Source: an uncultured Porphyromonadaceae bacterium (lineage in GTDB: Bacteria > Bacteroidota > Bacteroidia > Bacteroidales > Muribaculaceae). Taken from it: a stretch of 64,000 bases of DNA. Location: NCBI GenBank assembly GCA_947175545.1, contig CAMWNI010000001.1:248001-312000 (forward strand), written 5' to 3'. Both the position numbers and the translations under genes were made by a program. Positions within the stretch are counted from its first letter, which is position 1, and each line of letters opens with the position of its first letter. Below, one piece after another: positions 1 to 10,480 of this stretch. The notes beneath the pieces are model-generated. The model did no database searches. It was given only the letters and a program-made list of their open reading frames with translations, and had not been told where the DNA came from.

Positions 1-1853
1 CCGAGAATGAAGACGATGCGGGTCAGATAAACGGCGGTAAAGAATGAGCAGCAGAGGCCGATGATCAGCGTGGTTGCAAAGCCCTTGATGGGGCCGGTGC
101 CGAACAGCAGCAGAATGATGCCGGTGATGATTGAGGTCAGGTTGGAGTCAAAGATTGCGGAGAAGGCGTTGGAGTAACCGTCGGCAATCGCGGTGCGGGC
201 GTTCTTGCCTGCGCGGAGTTCTTCTTTGGCGCGCTCGAAGATAAGCACGTTGGCGTCAACGGCCATACCAAGGGCGAGGACAATACCGGCGATACCGGAG
301 AGGGTCAGCACAGCCTGGAATGAAGCAAGGATGCCGAAGGTGAAGAATACGTTAAGAATCAGGCCGAGGTTGGCAACGAGGCCGGGGATGAGGCCATAGA
401 TGCAGCACATGAAGATCATCAGCAGCACGATGGCGATGATGAACGACCAGAGGCCGTCATGGATTGCCTGGGCGCCGAGCGAGGGACCGACAACCATGTC
501 GGAGATGATGCTCACGCGGGCAGTCATCTTACCTGACTTGAGGACGTTTGCAAGGTCCTGTGCTTCCTGAACGGTGAAGTCGCCGGTGATTTCCGACGAG
601 CCGCCTTCGATAACGGTGTTGATTACGGGGTAAGAGTAAACAACATCGTCAAGAACGATTGCTACGGGTTTGCCGACGTTGGCGCGGGTAACTGCGGCCC
701 ACTGGCGTGCGCCTTCAGAGTTCATGCGCATGTTGACGGTCTGGCCGCGCATGGTGTCGAAGTCGGTGCTTGCGTCAACGATGTTGTCGCCGTTCATGCG
801 GGGACGCTGTTCGTGGGTCTCGGGGTCGAGGTCGGTGCGGAGGGCAACGAGCTGGTAGACGTCCTTGAGTCCGCCGACATATTCGGGCTTCATTGCCTTA
901 TTGCTCCAGGCCAATTTCAGGGTGTTGGGGAAAAGGGATTTCACCTCGGGGGTGTTGAACCATTTGATGATGGCGTCTTTATCCTTTGCGCGGGCATAGC
1001 CGACTACGGGACCCTGGGCAACCGGATTCAGCATGCCGAGGACAGTGCCGGTCGTGTCGTTCTGGAGTGCCTGGCCGAGGGCGGAAGCATAGTCAACGGC
1101 GTCAAACATTTCGTAGAACTCGAGGTTTGCAGAGCGCTGAAGGAGGTCGCGCACGCGCTCGTGTTCTTTAACGCCGGGAAGTTCGAGCAGAATCTGGCCC
1201 TGCTTGCCCTGGAGAACCTGAATGTTGGGCGAAACAACGCCAAAGGCGTCGATACGGTTGCGAAGCACGTTGGTTGCCGATGTGTTGACGCGGTCCTGAG
1301 CTTCGTCTTTCAGTTTCTGGGCAACGGAACCGTAGTTGGTGCCGTTTGAGGTAATCAGGTCAGGGAAGACAACTGAGAAGTCAACGTTGGGGTTGGCTGA
1401 GGCCTTCTTGTACTGTTCGATAAAGGTCTCGACATATTCAGTTTCGGGAGCGACGCCGGCAATAGAGTCGGTCGCGATGACGGCGCGGCGGAGAGTCGTG
1501 CCGTTAGGATCGGCGGCCATTGACTTGAGCATATCGCCCATGTTGACCTGGAGGGTCACGTTCATACCGCCTTTGAGGTCAAGACCGAGGCCCACGCCCC
1601 AGCGCTGTACCTCTGCATAGGTGTAGCCCATATAGACGGGCTCCTGTGCTACGGAATCCATGTAGTGCTTGTAGGCACCGGTGTAGGCGTCGGAGGTGTT
1701 GTCTCCGCCGGCCACTGCTACGGCGTACTCTTTGCCCTGATTTTCAATCTGTGAACCCTTCCATGAGAACGACAGATAGAACAGGCAGATGAGTACCAGG
1801 AAGATGGCGATTACACCGGCCACGATGCTTCCCAAAGAACCTTTGCTGTTCAT
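1..1853 (-). CDS. secDF: Protein translocase subunit SecDF, 5' part (runs off window)
   Basis: Inner-membrane translocase accessory protein that uses the proton gradient to help export through SecYEG. The frame is open from an ATG at 1853 to the left edge, about 617 codons. An N-terminal membrane helix starts near residue 9. The SecD signature GLDLKGGMNV follows near residue 95, then the large periplasmic P1 region. The first SecD membrane block ends at the window edge (residues about 475-617, with GIAGIVLALGMAVDANVLIFER). Bacteroidetes SecDF is normally one fused chain of about 1000 residues, so SecF is expected beyond the window; that part is inference. A promoter (1920..1951) lies directly upstream. 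Confidence 0.95.
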   Translation of the reverse strand, partial: MNSKGSLGSIVAGVIAIFLVLICLFYLSFSWKGSQIENQGKEYAVAVAGGDNTSDAYTGAYKHYMDSVAQEPVYMGYTYAEVQRWGVGLGLDLKGGMNVTLQVNMGDMLKSMAADPNGTTLRRAVIATDSIAGVAPETEYVETFIEQYKKASANPNVDFSVVFPDLITSNGTNYGSVAQKLKDEAQDRVNTSATNVLRNRIDAFGVVSPNIQVLQGKQGQILLELPGVKEHERVRDLLQRSANLEFYEMFDAVDYASALGQALQNDTTGTVLGMLNPVAQGPVVGYARAKDKDAIIKWFNTPEVKSLFPNTLKLAWSNKAMKPEYVGGLKDVYQLVALRTDLDPETHEQRPRMNGDNIVDASTDFDTMRGQTVNMRMNSEGARQWAAVTRANVGKPVAIVLDDVVYSYPVINTVIEGGSSEITGDFTVQEAQDLANVLKSGKMTARVSIISDMVVGPSLGAQAIHDGLWSFIIAIVLLMIFMCCIYGLIPGLVANLGLILNVFFTFGILASFQAVLTLSGIAGIVLALGMAVDANVLIFERAKEELRAGKNARTAIADGYSNAFSAIFDSNLTSIITGIILLLFGTGPIKGFATTLIIGLCCSFFTAVYLTRIVFIL

Positions 1854-1892
1854 GTGTTTAGATAAATAACTTTTAATTAATTGGTTTGATTA

Positions 1893-1962
1893 TTATTTCA
1901 GGATTGGAATATTAGCGCGCAAATTTACGAAAATTTCCGCAAATGCGCAAATCCTGAAATAA
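1893..1962. repeat. 13-bp perfect inverted repeat flanking the secDF promoter
   Basis: TTATTTCAGGATT at 1893..1905 is repeated as its exact reverse complement at 1950..1962. The arms bracket the -7 and -33 elements of the secDF promoter, and the outer arm runs into the tail of the terminator at 1966..1995. It could be an operator, or two copies of a short dispersed element: the core CCTGAAATAA recurs at 7908 and, inverted, near 11012. Confidence 0.6.
1920..1951 (-). promoter_or_regulatory. Bacteroidetes-type promoter of secDF
   Basis: On the minus strand a -33 TTTG (1948..1951) is separated by exactly 20 bases from the -7 box TAAATTTG (1920..1927). This matches the Bacteroidetes primary sigma consensus TTTG-N19-21-TAnnTTTG. 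Predicted transcription begins about 60 bases upstream of the secDF ATG. Confidence 0.75.
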
Positions 1963-1995
1963 AAAGAGGCGGCGTTCGGTTTCGAACACCGCCTC
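1957..1995 (-). terminator. Intrinsic terminator of the FG-GAP protein gene
   Basis: A near-perfect stem pairs 1966..1977 with 1984..1995 (GAGGCGG...CCGCCTC) around a short loop. On the minus strand it is followed by a TTTTTATTT tail. It sits 35 bases after the stop codon at 2031 and before the secDF promoter. Confidence 0.85.
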
Positions 1996-2030
1996 GCGGC
2001 CCATCTGAGCCGGTTGAAGCTGGAAATATG

Positions 2031-5000
2031 TCAGCGCACTATAAATCGTCCGCTTTGGAGTGATTGACTGCTATGTGAGCTGACGATGTATACTCCGTTT
2101 GGCAGTCCGGAGATGTTCACTCGTTTGCTGCGACCGGAGGACGACAGCATCTTTAATAATACTCCGCTCGTATTATAGATGCGGATGATTGCGGGATGTG
2201 TCTCGTCGGCTTCAATGCCTGAAATCTCAATTTCGGTATCGGTCCGGGTTATTGATAATTTACCGTTGGCTTTTTCGGTCACTACGTTTTCAATGCCGGA
2301 GAAGTCATTGACGGTGACGGTTGCTTCGCCATAAACTCCGGAGCCATCGGTTGCATAAGCGGCGATCACTGCCGATCCGTTGCCGATGGCCGTTACGACT
2401 CCGTTTTCATTTACGGTCACTACGTCGGAGCCGGATATCACAATCCAGTCCACACGGTGGATTGATACGTTGGCCGGTGAGATCTGCGCAAGAAACTGGA
2501 GCGTAACGCTTTCTGTGGCAGTGATATTGAACGAGCCGGTTTCGCTGCTGATGCTTATGCCGGAAGCAAAGACCACGGAGCCGGCATCGGCTGTGGACAC
2601 CACATTGGAGCGGGATGCTGTGCGGCTATGGGCCGGCGTCTGTTTCGGAGTCAGCATGGCCGGGCTATCGATAAGAACCTCAATGGCATAGTAACATTCG
2701 CCGGCGGGAGCTGAAAAATCGGTATAGGAAGATATTCCGCCCGAAACCTCATCAATGTACTCCAGCGATTCGGCCGAAGTGCCGCGCAAGATGCGGTATG
2801 AGGTTATTTCGCGACCTTCATATTTCCCCCATGAAAGGTTCCAGCTGTTGCTGGCGGCGCCTTTATTTATCATCACGTGGATAGGGCGGTGGAGTCCGGA
2901 CATGACTGTCTCTCCATATGAGGTTCCGAAACTCAGAGCATAGCGCGAAGCCACAACGGCCGGTGTCGATTCATTGTCAACATAGTCGGTCTCTGTTACA
3001 GGACATTCGGCCACTATGCGGTATTCGCCCGTGCGCGATGTCTCCTTGTAGATGTTGACGTGGGTGGCAATGTCCTGGAGGTGAGCCGGTAGATTCCATG
3101 ACAGACGGTGCTTGCCTGTCGTTTCGTCAATGTCAACGAGACTTATCGCAGGCATTTCAGGATGTCGGGTTGCACGGACCTGCACTCGGTATACGTCTGA
3201 TCCATAGCTTTCGGTGATGGAGTGGCGCAGGTTCCACGTGCCGCCGGCCATGCCGGTGATGCACAGCTCGGCCGTGTGGTCATCGATTGCCTGCACGCTG
3301 ACGGCCGGAATATCGCTGACCGGCTTAAAGTATATGTGCTGTTCAAGAAAGCCGGTCGACGCTTCCCAAAGGTCGGGGTGGGTATTGTCGCAGTTCATTA
3401 TCACCCGGTCTCCTTCATAAATGGTTTCGGGAAGAGAGAACGAGGCGTCGAGACGCGGATTGACATAAATCTGCGATACCAGTTTTCCGGCCTTGACCTC
3501 TTTCAGACCTTCTGTGGTCCAGTAGACGGTGGCAGTGTTGCCGGTGGCCGATTCAATCTGGGCATCTGTGCCGAAGTCAATGTCGGCAACGGAGAAGCCA
3601 GCATTTATGCGCACTTGTATGGGAGCGCCCACCATAGTGGCCGTAGGCATGTCGACCGCGGCATTGGCAACAACGGAGAATTTTACTGTTTCTGAGAAAT
3701 CACCTTGTAACAATTGCGTGTCCACAGCCTGAATCTTGACCTCATATTCGCCTTCGGCTATTGACGAGAGCGGTATGGTGAGCATGGTAGACGGCAGAAG
3801 ATGTACGTTTGACGGTACCGGCACACCGTTCTTACCGCCGTTGAGCGGCGAGATGTGGTAGGCGCCTTCACCTTCGGCTCCCGCTTTCTTGACCGAGATA
3901 TTGTAACGCAGCACCGTTGACGGGGTTTCGTTGTCTGTGGCGCGGTTCCATTCAATCACCACAGCATTGCTGTTCTGCGACACACGCAGTCCGGTGGGTG
4001 CCGTGGGCGGCGTGTTGGGCTTGCATGTTATGATGGTGTGTCCCAGTCCTATCCGGCCGTCGGTACGGAGATATGACAGGTTGTCCATGTCGGGGTCAGA
4101 TATCCTGACAGTTTCATATGTATGGTCGGGATTGAAGAGAATCATGACGTTATAATCACTTCGGGTTTTGACTATGATGTCCTGACATCCGTTATTGTCA
4201 AAGTCGAACATTGCATGGATACCCGTGAATTGAGTTCCGTCAGGCGCAGGAATCTCAGTTGTGCTGCCATCATCCCAACGCACGAGCAGAAAGTCGCAGT
4301 AGTATGTATACTTTGATAATTGACACCACGCATAATCGTCTTTGCCGTTGCCGTCGAAGTCGCCGAGATATCCGTAAGTGGTCAGTCTCTCATCTTCGAC
4401 GGTTTTTATAACCTCAAACTGGAAATTACCCCGGTTGACATACTGAGTCATTTTATCAGTTTCTACGGTAATGATGTCAACGAGTCCGTCTCCGTTCAGG
4501 TCGGTATAATGAGCATTATATCCCAACGACCAGTGAAGCTCATCGGTGAATGTCAGGTAGTCGCCTGAATTTCTTGCCAACGGGTAATCTTTCAGTCCGT
4601 CGTTATCGAAATCGACCATCGGTTTTTTTATATCCACACCGTCATATTCTATATTGGTACGGTTGTATTGCATCGATTTGTCATCCTCGTTTATAAAATG
4701 CGCTATATAGGATGAGCCGTCGTATCCACGGGCAAATATGTCGGGCAGGCCGTCACGGTTTATGTCTACGATTTGAGGAATCTGGCCGTTGAACGAGCAG
4801 TCTACGGACGTGTTGAAAAGTCGTTTCACCGGAGTGTAGGTTCCGTTTTCGTCACCCTCGTAAAAGGCTTGTCCATTATCTGGCGACGCCATAAGTTCTG
4901 TCTTACCGTCGAGATCCATATCAAAAGCAGCCAGGATACCGTAGAAAGGGAGTCCGGCCGAGTCGTGAGGATAGGGAGTGACCTTGGCCGGAGCGATGTC

Positions 5001-7796
5001 AACGGTGCGTTGATGTGACGAACTGTTGCCGGCGGCATCGGTAACGGTCAGGGTAATCTCTTTTTTGCCGGGGCTTGAATAGCTGATTACGGTTTCGGCA
5101 TCCGATTCGGCAATCACTGTTGCGCCGTCAAGGTTCCACGAAGCGTTGAGTCCGTCTGTCAAAGCCGATGTGACGCGCAGGGTCAGACGGTCGCCTACGG
5201 CCAATATGTCTGGTGTGGTGATTGAGAATGAAGCGGCGGGATGGCGTTTCTCAAACATAGCCGGTTGGCTGAACTCCGAGCCGAGACCTCCATCGTCAAT
5301 GGCTTGAACTGATACGTAAATCTTGCCTTGCGGCCATGACGAGGTGTTGAAACGACGGTGGAGCGAGTATCCGCAATTGCCTTGGAGCATGTTCAGACGC
5401 TTTCCGTCGGCTGATGCATGGGCGTAGACTATGTCGCCGAGACCATCGGCCGTGCCGATGCGCAGTTCATAGGTCAGGTCGGCAGGGGCCGTTTCACGGT
5501 CATTGGCCGTAGCCCATGATACGGTCAGTATCTCTGACTTGGCATCGTAAACTGCGACGGGAGCGGCGGGGGCTTGCGGACGGCTGTTGCGTTGCGACGT
5601 CTCGGGGGTCAGCATGCCGTGAGTGGATATAATGCGGGTCCGGCCTGAGTTGTCCACGTCGCCGGTCAATAATTCATATGTTTTGGAGTATTCGTTAATC
5701 GATACTGACAGCGAGCCTAAATCCTGAGGGGTAGAGGCCACTTTCATGCCATTGACCGCAAAACTTTTGACAGGATGTTCAGAACTTACTGATAAGATTT
5801 CGTATTTGCCGTCGGCGTTCCAGTCTGTCAAAGCGTGGAAGTCATAGCCGCCGTCAATGAAGTTTTCATGTTTTTTGAAGTTTCCGTTTCCGGTGTTCTC
5901 GAACATAACCAGGTAAGATTGGCCACCGTTGTCAGAGCCGTTGAACGGAACTAAAATGTCAATGTCCCCGTCTCGGTCAAAGTCCCGGCACCACACCTGC
6001 TTTCCGCACTTAAGTCCTTTGAACAGCTGGCGGGTGACCGTATTTCCGTCAAAGCGTTGCAGATATACGCTGATTGATTTTTCAGAATCGTCGTATGACA
6101 ACATATCGGTTATGCCATCGCCGTCAAAATCACGGAAAACGACCGTACCGCCGAAAGTATCGTCCATGTATCGTCCGTCTCCGGTATTAAGCAGATAGCG
6201 TCCGGTCGTACCGTTGACAAAGTCAAGATAACCGTCGTTGTTGAGGTCAATGAGGTCGTAGGTGCTGAATGTTCCGGGAGTCTTTGACTTGTCCGGCGTG
6301 TCTCCTACGAACGACAGTCCTGAACCGAGACCGCTTGACGGCTTGGATATTACATAATTGTAATACTCATTCGGGGTAATTGTCACAAGGTTTTCTGTCT
6401 GTAACACTCCATTGGCATCGGCTGTCAGAATATGGTCGGGAGTCGCTCGGCCGACGTTGCCGCTGTCGAGCCAGAAGTCGGGACTGCCGTCGTTGTTGAA
6501 GTCGAGCAGTGCCGGCGTATGTGCTGTCTCGGTCACCAAGGTGGCTTCAGTGCCGTTGACAGTATAGATCATAGATTTTTGGGGATCTTTTGAGTATACC
6601 ATCATATCGTGGGCGGGAGAATATTTTACCCAACCCGATATGGAAGGGAACTTATTGTTCAGCGACAGGCATCCTGCATAGTCGGCGTTGAATTTGCTCA
6701 GTCCGCCGTATTTCTTATACGTGTTGCCTTCATATTTGTCGTAAGAATCAACGACCCACTCTTTGACTCCGTCGCCGTCAATGTCGTACCACACGGCCGC
6801 ATCTGTCGCAAGACGCAGATCCTTTGAAACGGCGACAGTCTCGTTGCCGGGACCTGCGGCCTGGGTGATAACCAGGAATTCACATTCACATTCTTCAAGG
6901 GCGCCATCCGACGGGTTCGACCTGACGTAGACCGGATAATAATAATCGATTCCTGTTTCTGTGGGATAAGAAGGAACATCCTCAAACTCCCAGCGGATAC
7001 GTATCGCCGCAATATTTTTTGGAAGCAGGCAAGCGAGTTCGGCTGAGGAAACAGAAGATTTAGAGATTCCATACAGAGGCATTGCAACGTTGCGGTTGTC
7101 TGTCGTCACTGCCGTCGCGCTCAACGACGTAGGACCAATGGCTTGTATGAATCGATATCCTGCATCGGCATTCTCCTTTACATAGAAGCTTGAATGAGTT
7201 ATTGATGCGAATGCCTGAGACAGTCCGGCGGCTGAAGTGCATGGGATGCTTATTTCTACCACTTTATTTTGTTCTCCTTCCGCAAGAATTCCTCTGCCGG
7301 TGAGAGTTCCGACAAGGATATCCATCTCCGGGAATTCGGTGAGTTTTATTTCTTCAGTCTCCTTAATGGGTTCACCAAGGGTCATTATCATTGGCGCGGA
7401 GTAGCCGAATGTAACTCTTATCTGGTCATAACCCTCGGGAATGTTGAAGAAATATTTGTCTTTTATTGTGACATGGTTCCATTCTGACTGAGAGTCCTTC
7501 TTTACCTCGATTGAGGAGGGAAACTGATGGGGGAAACACGATTCGCCCATATTGCTCCAGGCATACATGGAAAAAGCCCAGCATGTAAGGCCGATTTTAC
7601 TGTAATTCTCAGGAAGCCGTGATGAATAGGTCTTGGAATTTGTTCCGTCGGTACGGATCCATCCATCGAAGTTGTCACTGCCGTCATTGAAAGACAGCAT
7701 TTTGTAGGCATAAGCATCATCCGCGGCTTTCACGACAAAGGAGACTGAGAAAAGAGCGGATAAGGACAGCCACTTTAGAAATGATTTATGTTTCAT
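2031..7796 (-). CDS. Large secreted FG-GAP/VCBS repeat protein with Fn3, PKD, Big2 and T9SS sorting domains
   Basis: A 1921-residue protein, probably surface-exposed or secreted. A signal peptide occupies residues 1-24 (ending VVKA). From about residue 300 to 730 and again 950 to 1290 there are at least a dozen calcium-type DxDxDG loops (for example DIDGDG, DLNNDG, DFDGDG, DINRDG), the hallmark of FG-GAP/VCBS propeller blades. Fn3-like modules precede and follow the second block, a PKD-like module lies near 850-930, and a Big2-like module near 1765-1835. The last 70 residues (NTSGVLLKM...LPNGVYIV) form a type A T9SS C-terminal signal. The gene has its own terminator and stands alone. Its substrate is unknown; adhesion or polysaccharide binding is inference. 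Confidence 0.85.
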   Translation of the reverse strand: MKHKSFLKWLSLSALFSVSFVVKAADDAYAYKMLSFNDGSDNFDGWIRTDGTNSKTYSSRLPENYSKIGLTCWAFSMYAWSNMGESCFPHQFPSSIEVKKDSQSEWNHVTIKDKYFFNIPEGYDQIRVTFGYSAPMIMTLGEPIKETEEIKLTEFPEMDILVGTLTGRGILAEGEQNKVVEISIPCTSAAGLSQAFASITHSSFYVKENADAGYRFIQAIGPTSLSATAVTTDNRNVAMPLYGISKSSVSSAELACLLPKNIAAIRIRWEFEDVPSYPTETGIDYYYPVYVRSNPSDGALEECECEFLVITQAAGPGNETVAVSKDLRLATDAAVWYDIDGDGVKEWVVDSYDKYEGNTYKKYGGLSKFNADYAGCLSLNNKFPSISGWVKYSPAHDMMVYSKDPQKSMIYTVNGTEATLVTETAHTPALLDFNNDGSPDFWLDSGNVGRATPDHILTADANGVLQTENLVTITPNEYYNYVISKPSSGLGSGLSFVGDTPDKSKTPGTFSTYDLIDLNNDGYLDFVNGTTGRYLLNTGDGRYMDDTFGGTVVFRDFDGDGITDMLSYDDSEKSISVYLQRFDGNTVTRQLFKGLKCGKQVWCRDFDRDGDIDILVPFNGSDNGGQSYLVMFENTGNGNFKKHENFIDGGYDFHALTDWNADGKYEILSVSSEHPVKSFAVNGMKVASTPQDLGSLSVSINEYSKTYELLTGDVDNSGRTRIISTHGMLTPETSQRNSRPQAPAAPVAVYDAKSEILTVSWATANDRETAPADLTYELRIGTADGLGDIVYAHASADGKRLNMLQGNCGYSLHRRFNTSSWPQGKIYVSVQAIDDGGLGSEFSQPAMFEKRHPAASFSITTPDILAVGDRLTLRVTSALTDGLNASWNLDGATVIAESDAETVISYSSPGKKEITLTVTDAAGNSSSHQRTVDIAPAKVTPYPHDSAGLPFYGILAAFDMDLDGKTELMASPDNGQAFYEGDENGTYTPVKRLFNTSVDCSFNGQIPQIVDINRDGLPDIFARGYDGSSYIAHFINEDDKSMQYNRTNIEYDGVDIKKPMVDFDNDGLKDYPLARNSGDYLTFTDELHWSLGYNAHYTDLNGDGLVDIITVETDKMTQYVNRGNFQFEVIKTVEDERLTTYGYLGDFDGNGKDDYAWCQLSKYTYYCDFLLVRWDDGSTTEIPAPDGTQFTGIHAMFDFDNNGCQDIIVKTRSDYNVMILFNPDHTYETVRISDPDMDNLSYLRTDGRIGLGHTIITCKPNTPPTAPTGLRVSQNSNAVVIEWNRATDNETPSTVLRYNISVKKAGAEGEGAYHISPLNGGKNGVPVPSNVHLLPSTMLTIPLSSIAEGEYEVKIQAVDTQLLQGDFSETVKFSVVANAAVDMPTATMVGAPIQVRINAGFSVADIDFGTDAQIESATGNTATVYWTTEGLKEVKAGKLVSQIYVNPRLDASFSLPETIYEGDRVIMNCDNTHPDLWEASTGFLEQHIYFKPVSDIPAVSVQAIDDHTAELCITGMAGGTWNLRHSITESYGSDVYRVQVRATRHPEMPAISLVDIDETTGKHRLSWNLPAHLQDIATHVNIYKETSRTGEYRIVAECPVTETDYVDNESTPAVVASRYALSFGTSYGETVMSGLHRPIHVMINKGAASNSWNLSWGKYEGREITSYRILRGTSAESLEYIDEVSGGISSYTDFSAPAGECYYAIEVLIDSPAMLTPKQTPAHSRTASRSNVVSTADAGSVVFASGISISSETGSFNITATESVTLQFLAQISPANVSIHRVDWIVISGSDVVTVNENGVVTAIGNGSAVIAAYATDGSGVYGEATVTVNDFSGIENVVTEKANGKLSITRTDTEIEISGIEADETHPAIIRIYNTSGVLLKMLSSSGRSKRVNISGLPNGVYIVSSHSSQSLQSGRFIVR

Positions 7797-8167
7797 AGTG
7801 TTTCCATGTCGCCATCATTCCTGCAATCGACGAAAAAAAATGTGATAAAAGAAAAAGCGTGGAACGATGTTCAGTCTATCTCACCACGGGCATCGCCAAA
7901 CGCCTATCCTGAAATAAACAGTCCACTCCCACGCCTTATCGGATATCGATACCCCTTGTCGGGGAGTGGATAAACGACAAGCATGAGCGTTTTGTGACTG
8001 CTTCGTCCCTCAGGATATAAGAAATTTGGCGATTTCGTAGTGAAGGCTAAAGCAAAAACGCTTTCAACAATATGTTAGGCCACTGCCTTTTATGGCTGCA
8101 AAGTTACAATTTTTTTCGCAAAACAAAAAAACAATGTGTGATCCCCAATAAATCCGCTCTCGCCGTA
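7797..8167 (-). other. Intergenic region with structured leader upstream of the FG-GAP gene
   Basis: About 370 bases without a convincing gene. It holds a candidate minus promoter (8099..8127). The predicted transcript would have a leader of about 300 nt containing a 9-bp stem (TCCACTCCC with GGGAGTGGA) that encloses a partly palindromic core TATCGATA (about 7920-7970). One copy of the CCTGAAATAA motif lies at 7908..7917. No known riboswitch class was recognised. Confidence 0.4.
8099..8127 (-). promoter_or_regulatory. Candidate promoter of the FG-GAP protein gene
   Basis: A minus-strand -7 box TAACTTTG (8099..8106) matches TAnnTTTG. The nearest upstream TTTG (8124..8127) is 17 bases away, shorter than the usual 20, so the -33 assignment is weak. 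Confidence 0.4.
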
Positions 8168-8173
8168 TAACAC

Positions 8174-8217
8174 GGAAGAGGCTGCGCCGTAAACCTTAGT
8201 TTACGCTACAGCCTCTT
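8174..8217 (-). terminator. Hairpin after pnp, copy of a dispersed terminator-like repeat
   Basis: A long stem pairs AGAGGCTG...CGTAAAC with GTTTACG...CAGCCTCT. It follows the pnp stop codon. The minus-strand T tract after it is weak (TTCCGTG), so termination may be partial. The minus-strand sequence is nearly the same as the plus-strand hairpin at 57615..57656, sharing AAGGTTTACGGCGCAGC exactly. Confidence 0.6.
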
Positions 8218-8254
8218 CTGAGTTTCGGTTTGTCAGAGTTGTTGGCGACGGCCC

Positions 8255-10480
8255 TTACTGCGGGCGGCGCGGTGAACGCGGGCCACGGTCGCCGCGGTCG
8301 CGACGTTCCCGACGCTCGCCGTCGCCTCCTTCGGGACGCGGACGGCGCGGTTCGCGCGGACGTTCAACCCAGCCTTCGGGCTTGGGTTGCAGTGCGCGCA
8401 TCGACAGGCGATATTTGCCGGTCTTCTTGTCTATTTCAATGAGCTTGACGGTTACTTCGTCACCCTCTTTGAGGCCGGATGCTTCCATGTCGGGCAGGCG
8501 GTCCCATGAAATTTCTGAGATATGGAGCAGGCCGTCGCGGTTGGGCATGAACTGAACGAAGGCGCCGAAGTCCTGGATTGTCATGACTTTTCCGGTGTAG
8601 ACTTCGCCCTCTTCAGGCTGAGCGACAATGGCGCGGATCATTGACAGAGCGCGGTCAATGGCGTCCTTGTTGGGGGCTGCGACTTCGATGTAGCCCTGCT
8701 GGTCGATTTCGTCAATGCTGACGGTTGCGCCACTCTCTTCCTGGATGCCCTGGATTACCTTTCCGCCCGGGCCGATTACGGCGCCGATAAGCTCCTTGGG
8801 AATGGTCATCGTCACGATGCGCGGAACGTTGGGCTTATAGTCTTCGCGGGCGGCAGGAATGGTCTCGTTGATGATGTTGAGAATGTGGAGGCGGCCATCA
8901 CGTGCCTGCATCAGAGCCTTTTCGAGAATCTCGTAGCTCAGGCCGTCGCACTTGATGTCCATCTGGGTGGCGGTGATGCCGTCAGTTGTGCCGGTCACTT
9001 TGAAGTCCATGTCGCCGAGGTGGTCTTCGTCGCCGAGGATGTCGGAGAGTACAGCCCACTTCTGGCCGTCGGAAATCAGACCCATGGCAATACCGGCAAC
9101 GGGACGCTTCATCTGTACGCCGGCGTCAAGCAGCGCGAGGGTGCCGGCGCAGACGGTTGCCATTGATGACGAACCGTTTGACTCAAGAATGTCGCTCACA
9201 ACGCGGGTAACATAGGGGAACCCGTCGGGGAGCATGCTCTTCAGGGCGCGATGGGCCAGGTTGCCGTGGCCGATTTCGCGGCGCGAGGTGCCACGCGGTG
9301 CGCGAGCCTCGCCGGTTGAGAAGGGCGGGAAGTTATAGTGCAGCAGGAAACGCTCGTGGCCCTGGTTCAGAACCTCGTCAACAATCTTCTCGTCAAGCTT
9401 GGTGCCAAGGGTTACCGTTGCAAGGCTCTGGGTCTCGCCGCGGGTAAACACGGCAGAGCCGTGAGGGCCGGGCAGGTAGTCGACCTCACACCAGATGGGG
9501 CGGATCTCCGTGGTCTTGCGGCCGTCAAGGCGGATGCCTTCGTCAAGCACGCAGCGGCGCATGGCTTCTTTCTCAACGTCGTGATAATAGCGCTTGACAA
9601 GCGGAGTCTTCTCGTCGCGTTCCTCTTCGGGCAGCGATTCAATGTATTCTTCGCAAACGGCCTTGAACGAGTCGGCGCGCCAGTGCTTGTCGGCGCAACC
9701 CTGCTTGGCAATGGCGTAAACCTTGTCGTAACACTTTTCGCGAACGTCCTTGCGCAGGTCTTCGTCGTTGACCTCATGACAGTATTCGCGCTTGACAACG
9801 CCAAGTTCTTTGGCCAGCTCTTCCTGAGCCACACATTGAACCTTGATGGCTTCGTGGGCGGTCTTGAGGGCTTCGAGCAGAACCTGCTCCGAAACTTCCT
9901 TCATTTCACCTTCAACCATCATGATGTTGTCATAAGTCGCACCGACCATAAGCTCAAGATCTGCCTTGTCGAGCTGGTCGGCAGTGGGGTTGATTACGAA
10001 CTGGCCGTCAATGCGGGCAACTCGTACTTCGGAAATCGGGCCCTGGAAGGGGATGTCGCTGACTGTCAGTGCTGCCGATGCGGCCAGGCCGGCGAGGGCA
10101 TCGGGGAAATCAACGCCGTCGGCGCTGTACATTGTAACCTGCACGATCGTGTCAGCATGATAATTGTCGGGAAACAGCGGGCGGAGAACGCGGTCAACGA
10201 GGCGTGCGGTCAGGATTTCGTAATCGCTGGCGCGGCCTTCGCGCTTGAGAAATCCGCCGGGAAAACGGCCGTTGGACGAGAATTTCTCTTTGTACTCAAC
10301 GGTCAGCGGCATGAAGTCAACACCTTCGCCGGCTTCCTTGGCGGAAACTACAGTGGCGAGCAGCATGGTGTTGCCCATGCGCAGTTCAACAGCTCCATCG
10401 GCCTGCTTGGCAAGTTTGCCGGTTTCGAGAGTGATCTCGCGACCGTCAGGCAGAGTGATGGTTTTTTTAATAGGGTTCAT
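8255..10480 (-). CDS. pnp: Polyribonucleotide nucleotidyltransferase (PNPase)
   Basis: Phosphorolytic 3'-5' exoribonuclease of the RNA degradosome, acting in the cytoplasm. At 741 residues it is of normal length. Two RNase PH domains (about 10-230 and 310-540) contain the typical GETQ and FPPFSTGE segments. A KH domain near 555-615 has the loop [10 protein letters not shown]. An S1 domain near 620-695 reads [13 protein letters not shown]. The tail from about 700 is rich in Arg, Pro and Gly, a low-complexity extension that may bind RNA or partner proteins (inference). The gene is monocistronic, with a strong promoter at 10523..10554 and a hairpin after the stop. Confidence 0.97.
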   Translation of the reverse strand: MNPIKKTITLPDGREITLETGKLAKQADGAVELRMGNTMLLATVVSAKEAGEGVDFMPLTVEYKEKFSSNGRFPGGFLKREGRASDYEILTARLVDRVLRPLFPDNYHADTIVQVTMYSADGVDFPDALAGLAASAALTVSDIPFQGPISEVRVARIDGQFVINPTADQLDKADLELMVGATYDNIMMVEGEMKEVSEQVLLEALKTAHEAIKVQCVAQEELAKELGVVKREYCHEVNDEDLRKDVREKCYDKVYAIAKQGCADKHWRADSFKAVCEEYIESLPEEERDEKTPLVKRYYHDVEKEAMRRCVLDEGIRLDGRKTTEIRPIWCEVDYLPGPHGSAVFTRGETQSLATVTLGTKLDEKIVDEVLNQGHERFLLHYNFPPFSTGEARAPRGTSRREIGHGNLAHRALKSMLPDGFPYVTRVVSDILESNGSSSMATVCAGTLALLDAGVQMKRPVAGIAMGLISDGQKWAVLSDILGDEDHLGDMDFKVTGTTDGITATQMDIKCDGLSYEILEKALMQARDGRLHILNIINETIPAAREDYKPNVPRIVTMTIPKELIGAVIGPGGKVIQGIQEESGATVSIDEIDQQGYIEVAAPNKDAIDRALSMIRAIVAQPEEGEVYTGKVMTIQDFGAFVQFMPNRDGLLHISEISWDRLPDMEASGLKEGDEVTVKLIEIDKKTGKYRLSMRALQPKPEGWVERPREPRRPRPEGGDGERRERRDRGDRGPRSPRRPQ

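Noticed and set aside
3224..3241. GTTCCACGTG as a second parS site
   Set aside because: Only one half matches the palindrome and it lies inside a coding region; it does not reach the 16-bp consensus.
7788..7973. A 61-codon plus frame upstream of the FG-GAP gene
   Set aside because: It overlaps the gene start and the structured leader and lacks any conserved features.
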